This document shows positions 1 to 7,926 of a stretch of DNA of 64,000 nt, piece after piece (position 1 is the first letter of the stretch; each line of letters begins with the position of its first letter). The position numbers were made by a program, and so were the translations under genes. A model generated the notes under the pieces. It was not told the DNA's origin, made no database searches, and worked only from the letters and a program-made list of their open reading frames with translations. Origin of the DNA: PALSA-894 sp963734185 (GTDB lineage: Bacteria; Pseudomonadota; Alphaproteobacteria; Rhizobiales; Xanthobacteraceae); assembly GCA_963734185.1 (NCBI GenBank), contig CAVTGA010000001.1, positions 2,914,001-2,978,000 on the forward strand. Direction: 5' to 3'.

Positions 1-504
1 GGTCTGGCGCCAGCCGTAGCTCGCGATCGCGCGCTCGAACACCAGCGGCCAGACCGCGCCGGCGAGGTATTGCCCGCTCGCGATCAGCGCCAGCGCCGAG
101 CCGCGCCGGCGGTCGAACCAGCGGGTGACATAGACGTAGAGCGGCGCATTGAGCCCGGCATTGCCGATCAGCCCCATGAACAGCCCGTGGCCGAGATAGA
201 GCTGCCAAGTCTCGCCGAGCGTGGAGATCGCAAGCCCGAGCGCGATCATCGCCGCGCCGAACATGACGGTCCAGCGCACGCCGTAACGGTCGGCGACCTG
301 CCCGAGCACGATGCCGCCGAGGCCGGCGCCGAGCCAGGCGAGCGCGCCGGCGAGCGCCGGCACCGAGCGCGCGCCGCCGGTCTCGGCCGCGATCTGCTTG
401 AGGCCGACGACGACGATCCATGGGCCGCCGAACGAGATGGCGAGGATCGCCAGCGCTACGCTCGCGACCACCCAGGAGGCGCGGCTCTCGATGCTCGCCG
501 TCAT
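1..504 (-). CDS. MFS transporter, N-terminal part (cut by window start)
   Basis: This is the first 168 residues of a major facilitator superfamily permease; the rest lies outside the window. The start is the ATG at 504, giving a protein that begins MTASIESRAS. Hydrophobic helices run at about residues 11-35, 50-70, 78-95, 100-125 and 135-155. The MFS loop 2-3 motif is visible at 68-77 (GQVADRYGVR), and a second basic loop (RWFDRRRG) lies near 128-135. It should act in the inner membrane as a proton- or solute-coupled transporter. The helix style resembles the oxalate/formate-antiporter or monocarboxylate-type group, but the substrate cannot be told from this part. It is divergent from the alpha/beta hydrolase gene, with 95 bp between them. 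Confidence 0.85.
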   Translation of the reverse strand, partial: MTASIESRASWVVASVALAILAISFGGPWIVVVGLKQIAAETGGARSVPALAGALAWLGAGLGGIVLGQVADRYGVRWTVMFGAAMIALGLAISTLGETWQLYLGHGLFMGLIGNAGLNAPLYVYVTRWFDRRRGSALALIASGQYLAGAVWPLVFERAIASYGWRQT

Positions 505-599
505 GTCCAATCCGTTAGCAGGAAAGACCGCCGCTGCCACCCGGGCTGGCACATGGCCCGCATGCGCGCCGTTGCTGGACCTCAGCGGAGCGATCGGCT

Positions 600-1556
600 T
601 TGATCGCAGCCATGCTCACCATCGACCCCGCCCTGTTCGACCCCGCGCGAATCGATCCGGAGACGGAAGCGCTCAACGCCGACATCGTGCGGCGCATGAA
701 CGCGGAGCCGACCGGGCTGACCATCCCGCAGATACGGGCGCGCCGCCTCCAGGGCATCGGCGCGTTTCCGCTTAGCCCCCAATCGCCGCGCGCCGAAACC
801 ATCACGATCGCCGGGCCCGCCGGGCCGCTCGACCTGCGCGTGATCGCGCCGGCAAAGCCGCGCGGCATCTATTTCCATATCCATGGCGGCGGATGGTCGA
901 TCGGCACCAATGACCAGCTCGACCCGGTGCTCGAGCGCCATGCCGCCAATGCGGCCCTGGCTTGCGTCTCGCTCAACTATCGTCTCGCGCCCGAGCATCC
1001 CTATCCCGCGGGTCCTGACGACTGCGAGGCCGCGGCGCTGTGGCTCGTGCGCGAAGGCGAGAAGCGCTTCGGGACGGCGCGGCTTGCGATCGGCGGTGAA
1101 TCGGCGGGCGCGCATCTCGCGGTCGTGACGCTGCTGCGGTTGCGCGACCAGCACGGGGTAACGCCGTTTTCGGCGGCGATCCTGAACTACGGCTGCTACG
1201 ACCTCGGCATGACGCCGAGCGCGCGCCGCTGGGGGGCGGAAAAGCTCGTGCTCAACACGCCGGCAATCGTCGCCTTCGGCAAGTCGTTCCTGCCGGAGGG
1301 GACCGACAGGTCCGATCCCGACGTGTCGCCGCTCTATGCCGATCTGCGCGGGCTGCCGCCGGCGCTGTTCACGGTCGGCACGCGCGACGCACTTATTGAC
1401 AATTCGCTGTTCATGGCGCCGCGCTGGCTCGGCGCCGGCAACGTCGCGGAGCTCGCGATCCATCCCGGCGCCTGCCACGGATTCATCAGCCTGCCGAGCA
1501 AGGTGCGCGACCAGGCGCTCACAAGGATCGACGCGTTCCTAAACAGGTACGTTTGA
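600..1556 (+). CDS. Alpha/beta hydrolase, hormone-sensitive-lipase type
   Basis: A 318-residue esterase or lipase-like enzyme of the alpha/beta hydrolase fold (family IV). The oxyanion-hole motif HGGGW is at residues 95-99 and the nucleophile elbow GESAG at 166-170, with Ser168 as the nucleophile. The C-terminal parts VGTRDALIDNS and GACHGF would supply the catalytic Asp and His. No signal peptide is seen, so it is probably cytoplasmic. The TTG at 600 was chosen because GGAG at 587-590 sits 9 bases upstream; the ATG at 612 is the alternative. The substrate is unknown. A decayed copy of the last 144 bases of this gene lies at 2985-3122. Confidence 0.88.
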   Translation: MIAAMLTIDPALFDPARIDPETEALNADIVRRMNAEPTGLTIPQIRARRLQGIGAFPLSPQSPRAETITIAGPAGPLDLRVIAPAKPRGIYFHIHGGGWSIGTNDQLDPVLERHAANAALACVSLNYRLAPEHPYPAGPDDCEAAALWLVREGEKRFGTARLAIGGESAGAHLAVVTLLRLRDQHGVTPFSAAILNYGCYDLGMTPSARRWGAEKLVLNTPAIVAFGKSFLPEGTDRSDPDVSPLYADLRGLPPALFTVGTRDALIDNSLFMAPRWLGAGNVAELAIHPGACHGFISLPSKVRDQALTRIDAFLNRYV

Positions 1557-1595
1557 GGCGTACGGCGCGCCGCACCAGCCGAATCGTGCCGCCGT

Positions 1596-1886
1596 TCAAT
1601 CTCTGCGGATCGTATCGACGTCCTTGCGGATCCGTTCGGCGCGGAATTGCAGCACGCCATAAACGCCAAGCCCGATCAGACACAGCAGCACGATCCATCC
1701 GGCTGCCGTCGCCTCGCCTGTGAAAATCCTACCGTAATAAATTTGTGCCAAACCCGCACCGAACCCGCGGAAGAGCTCCTCGTGCAAGCGCGGCCATATC
1801 AAAAAGGTGCAAACGGCGGCAACAACGACGATGGCACCCAAGATGACGAGCGTCTTGGACGCTGCCGGCAGGTCGGTCCATTTCAT
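1596..1886 (-). CDS. Small two-TM membrane protein, function unknown
   Basis: A 96-residue protein that I do not recognise. It starts MKWTDLPAAS and has two hydrophobic segments, at about residues 14-30 and 58-78, with a basic C-terminal tail (FRAERIRKDV). The ATG at 1886 was chosen because AGGAGAA lies 7 bases before it; longer in-frame starts lack a ribosome site. It is convergent with the hydrolase gene, 39 bp away. The probable location is the inner membrane. Confidence 0.6.
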   Translation of the reverse strand: MKWTDLPAASKTLVILGAIVVVAAVCTFLIWPRLHEELFRGFGAGLAQIYYGRIFTGEATAAGWIVLLCLIGLGVYGVLQFRAERIRKDVDTIRRD

Positions 1887-2154
1887 CAGCGCTTCTCCTG
1901 AATGAGCGCACAGGCGCTTGCCGTATGACAATGCGCGGTCGTCGAGGCATTGTGCCAATCTTTGCAGAGGCGGAAAAGCCGGTACGGTTGCGCCGCGATC
2001 CGCGCAACCAGGCGATGCATCGCGAATGCCGAATATTTGCCGGAAACCTCATACACGCGTGGGCACAGGACGGATTGTGCATGATGACACCGAGACGGGC
2101 GCTCGCAGGCCGTCCCTCGACCGGCCACGGCCGGCGCGCAGGATGGGCCAGGAC

Positions 2155-2922
2155 ATGAACGCGCCGCTGGCGCAAAAGCTGCTCGCATTCGGCGTCACCG
2201 CAGGATTGTTTGCGCTCGTCGGTCCCCCTATCGGCGGGCTCGTGCTCTGGCTGGTGTGGTTTGGCGGCGTACTGTGGCGCGCGGATGCATGGCATCCGAT
2301 CATCCGCGCGATCGAGCCGTTCTCGGCGGAGGCGCTGATGCTGCTCGGCGGCGTCATGCTCCTTTCCTATGCGATCGGCGGCGGACTCGCGCTGTGCGTA
2401 GGCAGCCTCGTCGGCATCTCCGCAACCCGTTCCCGCCCGACATTGCGGGCGGTGGTCTGCTCGGTCATTGCAGTTCATGCCGTCATCTTCCTGATTTCAC
2501 TCCTCGAGCCGTTCGTGTTGCCCGACCGACTGCGTTTTTTTCCCGCTGCCGCCGAAGCGCATTACTTGGCGCCACTCTCGCTGGTCGCGGCGATCGCCTG
2601 CTGGGGCGTGCTGCGTGCCTTGCCACCCTTTGGCGAGCCTGGACCGTCTGGTTTCCCGACGGGTTCCGGCTCACCTTCAGAGCGTGATTGGAGTTCCGAA
2701 CTGACGAAAGCGAAAACCGAAGCCGAAGCGGCGCATGCCGCGGTGTACGAGGCACGCGGCGCGGCTGCCATCACCGGCGCTTACAGCGGTGCAAAGCAGG
2801 CCTACTGCCGGGCGATCTGCATCGCAGAACACCTGGGTGAGACGGCTGAGGCCCAACGTCTGAAAGATCGGCTGGAGAACATGAAGGGTGTGTTCGCCGC
2901 GCAATTCGCCAGCTTTACCTGA
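2155..2922 (+). CDS. Membrane protein with soluble helical C-terminus, function unknown
   Basis: A 255-residue protein. Four hydrophobic stretches fill roughly residues 8-40, 62-90, 103-122 and 140-155. A Pro/Gly/Ser linker follows, then a soluble, Ala-rich helical tail (from SELTKAKTEAEA on) that looks like a degenerate TPR or SEL1-like segment. The start at 2155 has AGGA 11 bases upstream; the ATG at 2143 is possible. No family is recognised. It lies just before the decayed hydrolase fragment, and nothing in the sequence points to a partner. Confidence 0.5.
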   Translation: MNAPLAQKLLAFGVTAGLFALVGPPIGGLVLWLVWFGGVLWRADAWHPIIRAIEPFSAEALMLLGGVMLLSYAIGGGLALCVGSLVGISATRSRPTLRAVVCSVIAVHAVIFLISLLEPFVLPDRLRFFPAAAEAHYLAPLSLVAAIACWGVLRALPPFGEPGPSGFPTGSGSPSERDWSSELTKAKTEAEAAHAAVYEARGAAAITGAYSGAKQAYCRAICIAEHLGETAEAQRLKDRLENMKGVFAAQFASFT

Positions 2923-2984
2923 CGGTGCTCCTGGAAACCCGAGTTGCGGCCTGCCTCTGACGCCGCGACGCCGAAGTGAAACGC

Positions 2985-3122
2985 ATGGCGCCGCGCTGGC
3001 TCGGCGCCGGCAACGTCGCCGAGTTCGCGATCCATCCCGGTGCCTGCCACGGTTCAGCCCGCCGAGCGAGGTGCGCGACCGGGCGCTGACACGGATCGAG
3101 GGGTTTTGAACAGGTCCGTGTG
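2985..3122 (+). pseudogene. Decayed copy of the 3' end of the alpha/beta hydrolase gene
   Basis: Bases 2985-3122 match 1413-1556, the last 48 codons of the hydrolase at 600-1556. By eye there are three mismatches in the first 68 bases, then small deletions after CTGCCACGG that break the frame. The copy still reaches the equivalent of the stop region (a TGA near 3109 and another at 3120-3122). It has no start or upstream homologous sequence, so it is a remnant and not a gene. Confidence 0.85.
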
Positions 3123-3175
3123 AAGGGACGGCCCGCGCCCTCGTTAGAGCGCTTTCCAGTAGCGATGAACCCATT

Positions 3176-3272
3176 GTTCGTCATGCCCGGCCTTGTGCCG
3201 GGCATCCACGTCTTGCTTGCTGCATGAAAGACGTGGATGGCCGGGACAAGCCCGGCCATGACGGTGGATAGG
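3176..3272. repeat. Palindromic intergenic repeat, family A, copy 1
   Basis: An inverted repeat of about 95 bp. The left arm begins CGTCATGCCCGGCCTTGTGC and the right arm ends in the complementary GGGACAAGCCCGGCCATGACG, with a short variable centre. A near-identical copy is at 7272-7371. It could fold as a long hairpin on either strand. Repeats of this sequence type are frequent in Nitrobacteraceae genomes. Confidence 0.85.
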
Positions 3273-3462
3273 ATTGGTGCATGCCAAGTGGAAGACGCGC
3301 TAGTGAGTGTGCGAACGCTCAACGAGAACGCGGATCACCGCCTTGATCGCGGGGTACGGGTGTGGCTGTTGTGATCGCGTGCGAGTGGTGCCACAAGCGC
3401 ATTCCCCCCACCCCGCCGCCCTTCGCACTACATTCGGCCCCGAGGAAATCGCTTTGCAAATG

Positions 3463-3972
3463 TCAAAGTTTCGGTTCTTGACCTCGCCTTTCCTCCACCT
3501 GCTTGTGAAACAGTTCGGGCAAGCTTTGCAGTTCAGTGCAGCAATCGGCAATATTGTCGGCTAATTCTTGCAGTTCCGCCAAGGGCACGAGCTTAGCCTC
3601 GTCAATATTTTTCCTGGCTGATGACTTATGCATTACCACACCCTCGGCTCCCATACCGTAATAATTGTGCATTAGCTCATTGCGCCTTGATGCACACTTT
3701 CTGACCTGAGCAAGGCAGCCCTCTAATGCCTTCTGGCTTTCGGGCGAAAACCTCTGGCTTACAGCAAAATTCAAGATCATGTCAGTTCGCAAGCGATTTC
3801 CCGTCGGGGTTAACAGCAGCGCTCGAGCTGCAGGCCAATCAAGATACGACATGAAGCAAAGCAAGCGACAAAGATTCAATTCGACCAGTGCCCAGTTGGC
3901 CGTTATCAGACCAATGAATTTCAAGTGTTCTGGTGCACTCTCCAAAAGGGAGCTGTGATTCTTTTTCGTCAT
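3463..3972 (-). CDS. Hypothetical protein with HEPN-like Rx4H motif
   Basis: A 169-residue, all-helical, soluble-looking protein with clearly lower GC and less biased codon use than its neighbours, which suggests recent acquisition. Near residues 94-107 it reads CASRRNELMHNYYG. The RNELMH part fits the Rx4-6H pattern with a polar residue after the Arg, which is the signature of HEPN domains (found in many ribonuclease toxins and nucleotidyltransferase partners). No nucleotidyltransferase gene is adjacent. The ATG at 3972 was chosen because GAAGG sits 5 bases upstream; a TTG at 3984 is possible. The HEPN assignment is an inference from one motif and helix content. Confidence 0.55.
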   Translation of the reverse strand: MTKKNHSSLLESAPEHLKFIGLITANWALVELNLCRLLCFMSYLDWPAARALLLTPTGNRLRTDMILNFAVSQRFSPESQKALEGCLAQVRKCASRRNELMHNYYGMGAEGVVMHKSSARKNIDEAKLVPLAELQELADNIADCCTELQSLPELFHKQVEERRGQEPKL

Positions 3973-3980
3973 AAGGGCCT

Positions 3981-4433
3981 TCAAATCCTGTCGCTGCCCG
4001 GCGTCTTCTGCACCATGTCGATCAGCCGCTTCCAGACCTTTTCCAGCGCGCTCATGGCGCGGTCGAGCTCGGCGTCGCTCGGCAGCGGCAGGCGCAGATT
4101 CAGCTCACGCTGCCGCTCGGCCGGCGGCAGCGTCGCGACCCCGCCGGGCAGCGGCAGGCCACGTGCAAGCATGTCGCGCTTGAGCGTGCCGAGCTCGCGC
4201 TGCAGGCGCGCGATCTCGGTTTCGAGCGCGGCGCGCTCGTCCGGCACCGCCTCGCAGGCCCAGCCGCTCGCGCGCTTGGCGCAGAGCGAGACCGTCCCGG
4301 TACGGCTGTCGAGCCGCAGCACGCCGCCATCGATGTCCTTGAAGGCGTAACGGCCGCTCTCAGCGTCGAGCGGCTGCGCCATCAACGGCGTCGCCGCGAC
4401 AAGAACGAGAAGGGCAACGGCAGCGGTGCGCAT
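3981..4433 (-). CDS. Periplasmic hypothetical protein with coiled coil
   Basis: A 150-residue exported protein. The signal peptide is MRTAAVALLVLVAATPLMAQ, with a likely cut after MA-Q at about residue 20. The next part, GRYAFKDIDGGVLRLDSRTG, with two Cys in VSLCAKRASGWACEAV, recalls small beta-strand periplasmic proteins of Rhizobiales. A heptad-like helix follows (ERAALETEIARLQRELGTLK, about residues 63-82). The start at 4433 has GGAGGA upstream. It is divergent from the ATP synthase operon and shares the 267-bp control region with it. No function is known. Confidence 0.65.
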   Translation of the reverse strand: MRTAAVALLVLVAATPLMAQPLDAESGRYAFKDIDGGVLRLDSRTGTVSLCAKRASGWACEAVPDERAALETEIARLQRELGTLKRDMLARGLPLPGGVATLPPAERQRELNLRLPLPSDAELDRAMSALEKVWKRLIDMVQKTPGSDRI

Positions 4434-4568
4434 GATCGGTCCTCCGGCGGAGACGCTATTCAGATAGAAGCGATTTCGGGCGCGCGCATGGCGCCTGCCA
4501 TCGGGTCTGTACTGCAGTGCACAGAATCGCGCATTCAGGCCCCTGCGCAGGATTGCCAAGGCGGCCGA

Positions 4569-4585
4569 TTGACAAGCTTTGTCAA
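4569..4585. promoter_or_regulatory. Dyad TTGACA-N5-TGTCAA, candidate operator
   Basis: Six-base arms TTGACA and TGTCAA flank AGCTT about 26 bp upstream of the -35 box of the ATP synthase promoter and 136 bp upstream of the divergent gene at 4433. The spacing suits an activator or repressor site. The protein that would bind is not known. Confidence 0.4.
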
Positions 4586-4610
4586 AGGGTTGACGGAGAA
4601 TGGCGGATTC

Positions 4611-4639
4611 TTGACAGGGGGGGAGGGCCTCAGTATGGT
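4611..4639 (+). promoter_or_regulatory. Sigma-70-type promoter of the F0 ATP synthase operon
   Basis: A -35 box TTGACA (4611-4616) is separated by exactly 17 bp from a -10 box TATGGT (4634-4639). Transcription would begin near 4646, about 55 bases before the atpI start. Confidence 0.65.
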
Positions 4640-4700
4640 CCGCGCGGCTTCGAGGGGCGGCAAGGCCCGTTATTCCTGACAAACGCGGGTGTCGACTTCC

Positions 4701-5060
4701 ATGTCCGACGACGCGCGCAAAGGGGCTGACGGGCCAAGGTCACCTGACGAGGCTCACCTCTCCGCGAGGCTCAGGCATCTCGGCGAACGGCTCGACCAGG
4801 TCAATTCGAGCAAGCCTTCCCAAGAAGCGGCTCCTCGTCCACAGGCCAACGCGTCGGCAATGGCGCGCGGTCTCAGGCTCTCGACCGAGCTGGTCGCGGG
4901 CGTGGTCGTCGGGGCGGTCATCGGTTGGCTGCTCGACCGTTGGCTCGGCATCTCGCCGTGGGGGTTCATCGGGTTCCTGCTACTCGGCTTCGCAGCCGGA
5001 ATACTCAACGTGATGCGTTCGGCGGGGCTGGTGGCGGAACGCGAGTGGAACAAGAAGTGA
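4701..5060 (+). CDS. atpI: ATP synthase protein I
   Basis: A 119-residue AtpI, the small membrane protein that helps assemble the c-ring of F-type ATP synthase. The N-terminal half is charged and soluble; two transmembrane helices lie at about residues 60-80 and 85-106. The helix pair contains the AtpI-type sequence GWLLDRWLGISPWGFIGFLL. The ATG at 4701 (MSDDARKG) fits the family better than the GTG at 4689. It is the first gene of the operon, 49 bp before atpB. Confidence 0.88.
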   Translation: MSDDARKGADGPRSPDEAHLSARLRHLGERLDQVNSSKPSQEAAPRPQANASAMARGLRLSTELVAGVVVGAVIGWLLDRWLGISPWGFIGFLLLGFAAGILNVMRSAGLVAEREWNKK

Positions 5061-5109
5061 TTGCAGGGGCCCGCGGCGGCGTACACCGGACAACGATTGA
5101 CTGATCTCC

Positions 5110-5862
5110 ATGGCTGCTGATCCGATCCATCAATTCCAGATCCAGAATATCCTGCCGCTGTTCAAGGTCGGGGCGCAGGAAATCCACTTCACCAATTCGG
5201 CCGCGTTCATGCTCGTTGCGGTGGGGCTGACGGCGCTGCTGCTGATCGGGGCGACCGCCGGACGGCGCCTGGTGCCGACGCGGCTGCAATCGATGGCGGA
5301 GATGACCTACGAGCTGGTGGGCAACACGCTGCGCAACAGCGCCGGCGAAGAGGGAATGAAGTTCTTCCCGCTCGTGATGTCGCTGTTCATGTTCATCCTG
5401 ATGTCGAACGTCGTCGGGCTCATTCCCTACACGTTCACGGTGACCAGCCACATCGTCATCACGGCCGCGCTGGCGCTGACCGTGTTCTTCACCGTGATCA
5501 TCTACGGCATCTGGAGGAACGGGCTGCACTTCTTCAACCTGTTCCTGCCGAGCGGAATTCCCGGCTGGATGGCGCCGATGATCATCGTCATCGAGCTCTT
5601 GTCGTTCATGTCGCGCCCGATCTCGCACAGCGTCCGGCTTTTCGCCAACATGCTGGCCGGACACATCACGCTCAAGCTGGTGGGCGGATTCGTCGTGATG
5701 ATGGGAAGCGTCGGCGTCCTCGGCATGTTCGGCGCGATCGCGCCGCTGGCGCTCACCGTCGCGCTCACGGCGCTCGAACTTCTGGTCGCGTTCCTGCAGG
5801 CCTACGTGTTCACCATCCTCACCTGCATCTATCTCAACGATGCCATCCACCCGGGACACTAG
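5110..5862 (+). CDS. atpB: F0 ATP synthase subunit a
   Basis: A 250-residue subunit a, which forms the proton half-channels next to the c-ring. The diagnostic helix with the essential Arg is present (HSVRLFANMLAGH, near residue 177), as is the family C-terminus (LQAYVFTILTCIYLNDAIHPG). Five or more transmembrane helices are visible. The length is typical for alphaproteobacteria. It is followed by atpE after 48 bp. Confidence 0.97.
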   Translation: MAADPIHQFQIQNILPLFKVGAQEIHFTNSAAFMLVAVGLTALLLIGATAGRRLVPTRLQSMAEMTYELVGNTLRNSAGEEGMKFFPLVMSLFMFILMSNVVGLIPYTFTVTSHIVITAALALTVFFTVIIYGIWRNGLHFFNLFLPSGIPGWMAPMIIVIELLSFMSRPISHSVRLFANMLAGHITLKLVGGFVVMMGSVGVLGMFGAIAPLALTVALTALELLVAFLQAYVFTILTCIYLNDAIHPGH

Positions 5863-5910
5863 GCGCGCGCGTTTAATCCCCTCAAATCCCCCTCGAGAAG
5901 GAGTCCAGAC

Positions 5911-6138
5911 ATGGATCCGTTAGCGGCAAAGTTCATCGGCGCGGGCCTCGCATGCATCGGCATGGGCGGCGCAGCCATCGGCGTGGCCAACGTGTTCGGC
6001 CAGTTCCTCTCCGGCGCGCTGCGCAATCCGTCGGCCGCCGCCGGGCAGAACACCAACCTGTTCCTCGGCTTCGCGCTGGCCGAGGCGTTCGGCATCTTCT
6101 CGCTGCTGATCGCGCTCCTGCTCCTGTTCGTGCTGTAA
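5911..6138 (+). CDS. atpE: F0 ATP synthase subunit c
   Basis: A 75-residue helical hairpin proteolipid that forms the rotor ring. Helix 1 is Gly/Ala-rich (AGLACIGMGGAAIGVANVFG), the polar loop contains RNP at 38-40, and the proton-binding carboxylate is Glu58 (FALAEAF). A strong ribosome site (GAAGGAG) precedes the ATG, in line with the high stoichiometry of this subunit. Confidence 0.97.
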   Translation: MDPLAAKFIGAGLACIGMGGAAIGVANVFGQFLSGALRNPSAAAGQNTNLFLGFALAEAFGIFSLLIALLLLFVL

Positions 6139-6202
6139 GCTTCGCAGACCGCAGACGCCGGGGCGGCATGATCGCCGCCCGGCGGAATCGCCGGAGTGGC
6201 CG

Positions 6203-6745
6203 ATGGCCGAGAAGAAAACAAGCGCGCATACCGAGGCGCCGGGCGGGCACAAGGCCGGCTTTCCGCCGTTCCAGAAAGAGACCTTCGCCTCGCAGCTCGC
6301 CTGGCTGGCGCTGACCTTCATCCTGCTCTACGTGCTGATGGCGAAGGTCGCGCTGCCGCGCATCGGCGGAATCTTCGCCGCGCGCGCCAAGCGCATCGCC
6401 GACGACTTGGCCGAGGCGCAGCGCCTGCGCGGCGACGCGGAGGCGGCGCTCGCCGCCTATCAGAAGGCGCTCGCCGACGCGCGCAATCGCGCGCAGACGA
6501 TGGCCGGCGAGACGCGCGCGGCGCTCAACGCCGAGGCGGACAAGCGGCGCAAGGCCCTCGAGGAGGCGCTCAACGTGAAGCTTGCGGACGCCGAGCGCAC
6601 CATCGAAGCCACCAAGGCCGCGGCCATGGCCAACGTGCGCGGCATCGCGGTCGAGGCGGCCGGCGCGATCGTCGAGCGGCTCATCGGCGCGGCGCCCGCG
6701 CCGGCGGCGGTCGAGGCGGCGGTCGATTCCGCGCTCAAGAGCTGA
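6203..6745 (+). CDS. atpG: F0 ATP synthase subunit b'
   Basis: A 180-residue b-type stator subunit. A short Lys/His-rich N-terminus is followed by one transmembrane helix at about residues 33-52 (LAWLALTFILLYVLMAKVAL), then a long charged helix rich in Ala/Glu/Arg for dimerisation with subunit b. Alphaproteobacteria carry two different b subunits; this first copy is b', by its position after atpE and its N-terminal extension. The symbol atpG is used for b' in several alphaproteobacteria; elsewhere it names the gamma subunit. Eight bases separate it from atpF. Confidence 0.92.
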   Translation: MAEKKTSAHTEAPGGHKAGFPPFQKETFASQLAWLALTFILLYVLMAKVALPRIGGIFAARAKRIADDLAEAQRLRGDAEAALAAYQKALADARNRAQTMAGETRAALNAEADKRRKALEEALNVKLADAERTIEATKAAAMANVRGIAVEAAGAIVERLIGAAPAPAAVEAAVDSALKS

Positions 6746-6753
6746 GGTTCGCA

Positions 6754-7245
6754 ATGTCGCTGTTGCTGGAAGCCGAGCTGTGGGTCGCGATCGCGTTCCT
6801 GATCTTCGCCGGCATCCTGGTCTATGTCGGCGTGCCTAAGCTGATCCTGAACGCGCTCGACGAGCGCGGCAGGCGCATCAAGACCGAGCTCGACGAGGCG
6901 CGCCGGCTCAAGGACGAGGCGCACAAGCTCCTGGCCGAGTATCAGGGCAAGCAGAAAGAGGCCGAAGCCGAGGCGGAGGCGATCATCGCGAGCGCCAAGG
7001 CGGAAGCCGAACGCACGGCCGCCGAGGCGAAGGCCAAGGTGGAAGAGTTCGTCGCCCGGCGCACCAAGATGGCCGAGACCAAGATCGCGCAGGCCGAGGC
7101 GCAGGCGCTCGCCGACGTTCGCGCCGCCGCCGCCGAAGCGGCGGTTGCCGCCGCCGAGAAGATCCTGACCGAAGCGGTGAAGGGCAAGGTCGCCGACGAC
7201 CTGATCGCCCGGGGCATCGCCGACGTGAAGACCAAATTGAATTAG
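6754..7245 (+). CDS. atpF: F0 ATP synthase subunit b
   Basis: A 163-residue subunit b. The membrane helix is at residues 5-25 (LEAELWVAIAFLIFAGILVY) and the rest is a long Ala/Glu/Lys coiled-coil helix. It pairs with b' to make the peripheral stalk. The same frame happens to be open upstream through the b' gene, but the b protein clearly starts at the ATG at 6754. It is the last gene of the F0 operon; the F1 genes are not in this window, as is usual for Rhizobiales. Confidence 0.95.
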   Translation: MSLLLEAELWVAIAFLIFAGILVYVGVPKLILNALDERGRRIKTELDEARRLKDEAHKLLAEYQGKQKEAEAEAEAIIASAKAEAERTAAEAKAKVEEFVARRTKMAETKIAQAEAQALADVRAAAAEAAVAAAEKILTEAVKGKVADDLIARGIADVKTKLN

Positions 7246-7271
7246 CGTATTTTCCAGGGCACAAATCTATC

Positions 7272-7371
7272 ATTCGTCATGCCCGGCCTTGTGCCGGGCA
7301 TCCACGTCTTGCTTTTGCAATCCGAAGAAGGCGTGGATGGCCGGGACAAGCCCGGCCATGACGGTGGATGG
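7272..7371. repeat. Palindromic intergenic repeat, family A, copy 2
   Basis: Second copy of the repeat at 3176-3272, with the same arms and a different centre. It lies between the 3' ends of atpF and the PilZ gene, where its hairpin could serve as a two-way terminator. Confidence 0.85.
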
Positions 7372-7403
7372 ATTTAGCGCACTGAGTAGAAAACGCTTTG
7401 TCG

Positions 7404-7667
7404 CTATTTGTGCACGGTGTCGAACGCGACGCCTATTTCGTTCTCGTTGACCCAGACGACGTGACATTTGCGCAGCGGGCCGCCGCGTCCGGACAGCGCC
7501 AGCATGAAGTCTTTCGGCAGCTGAAGCGGTTCCTCGGTCGCGAGCTTGGCGCCGCTGGCGGAAACGTCGACGACGCGGCAGTTGCGCCCCCACGATCCGT
7601 CGGTGCCGACGATCTTCGCCCTGTGGGTGATCGGTTTGCGCGGGAATTTGCGCCGGTTGCTCGACAT
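7404..7667 (-). CDS. PilZ domain protein
   Basis: An 87-residue protein made of a single PilZ domain. The RxxxR element for cyclic di-GMP is in the N-terminal RRKFPRKPI, and the second motif is DVSASGAKL (D/NxSxxG) at about residues 34-42. Stand-alone PilZ proteins bind cyclic di-GMP and act on motility, polysaccharide export or regulators; which target applies here is not visible. The gene is monocistronic, convergent with the ATP synthase operon. Confidence 0.85.
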   Translation of the reverse strand: MSSNRRKFPRKPITHRAKIVGTDGSWGRNCRVVDVSASGAKLATEEPLQLPKDFMLALSGRGGPLRKCHVVWVNENEIGVAFDTVHK

Positions 7668-7926
7668 GGGTCACGACCGCATTGGGAACGGGCGGATCGT
7701 TGCGCGATTTTCTTTCATCCCGGTAAAGAGCCGCATACGTACCATCACGAATTCGGCCAACTGGTATGCGGTTAGGGTATACGTGGATTTCCTGAGCGCA
7801 ATCGATGCCTTGCGCGCCGCCGGCGGGCCGGGCCCTCCCGGACTTGTCATTCCGCTGCCGCCATCCTCGGGCTAGAGTCGAATGGCGCAAGGCCGGCTTC
7901 CGACCGGCCCGTCGAGGAGGACGCCG

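Larger units (their letters stand above)
2923..3462. other. 540-base stretch without an intact gene
   Basis: It holds the hydrolase remnant (2985-3122) and a palindromic repeat (3176-3272). The remainder, 3273-3462, is less GC-rich than the flanks near its right end, and I see no convincing gene in it. Confidence 0.6.

Noticed and set aside
3307..3564. 85-codon plus-strand frame
   Set aside because: No ribosome site or domain, and its 3' half is opposite the HEPN-like gene.
6196..6753. Longer start for atpF in a frame open from 6196
   Set aside because: That frame is the +1 shadow of the b' gene; subunit b clearly begins at the ATG at 6754.
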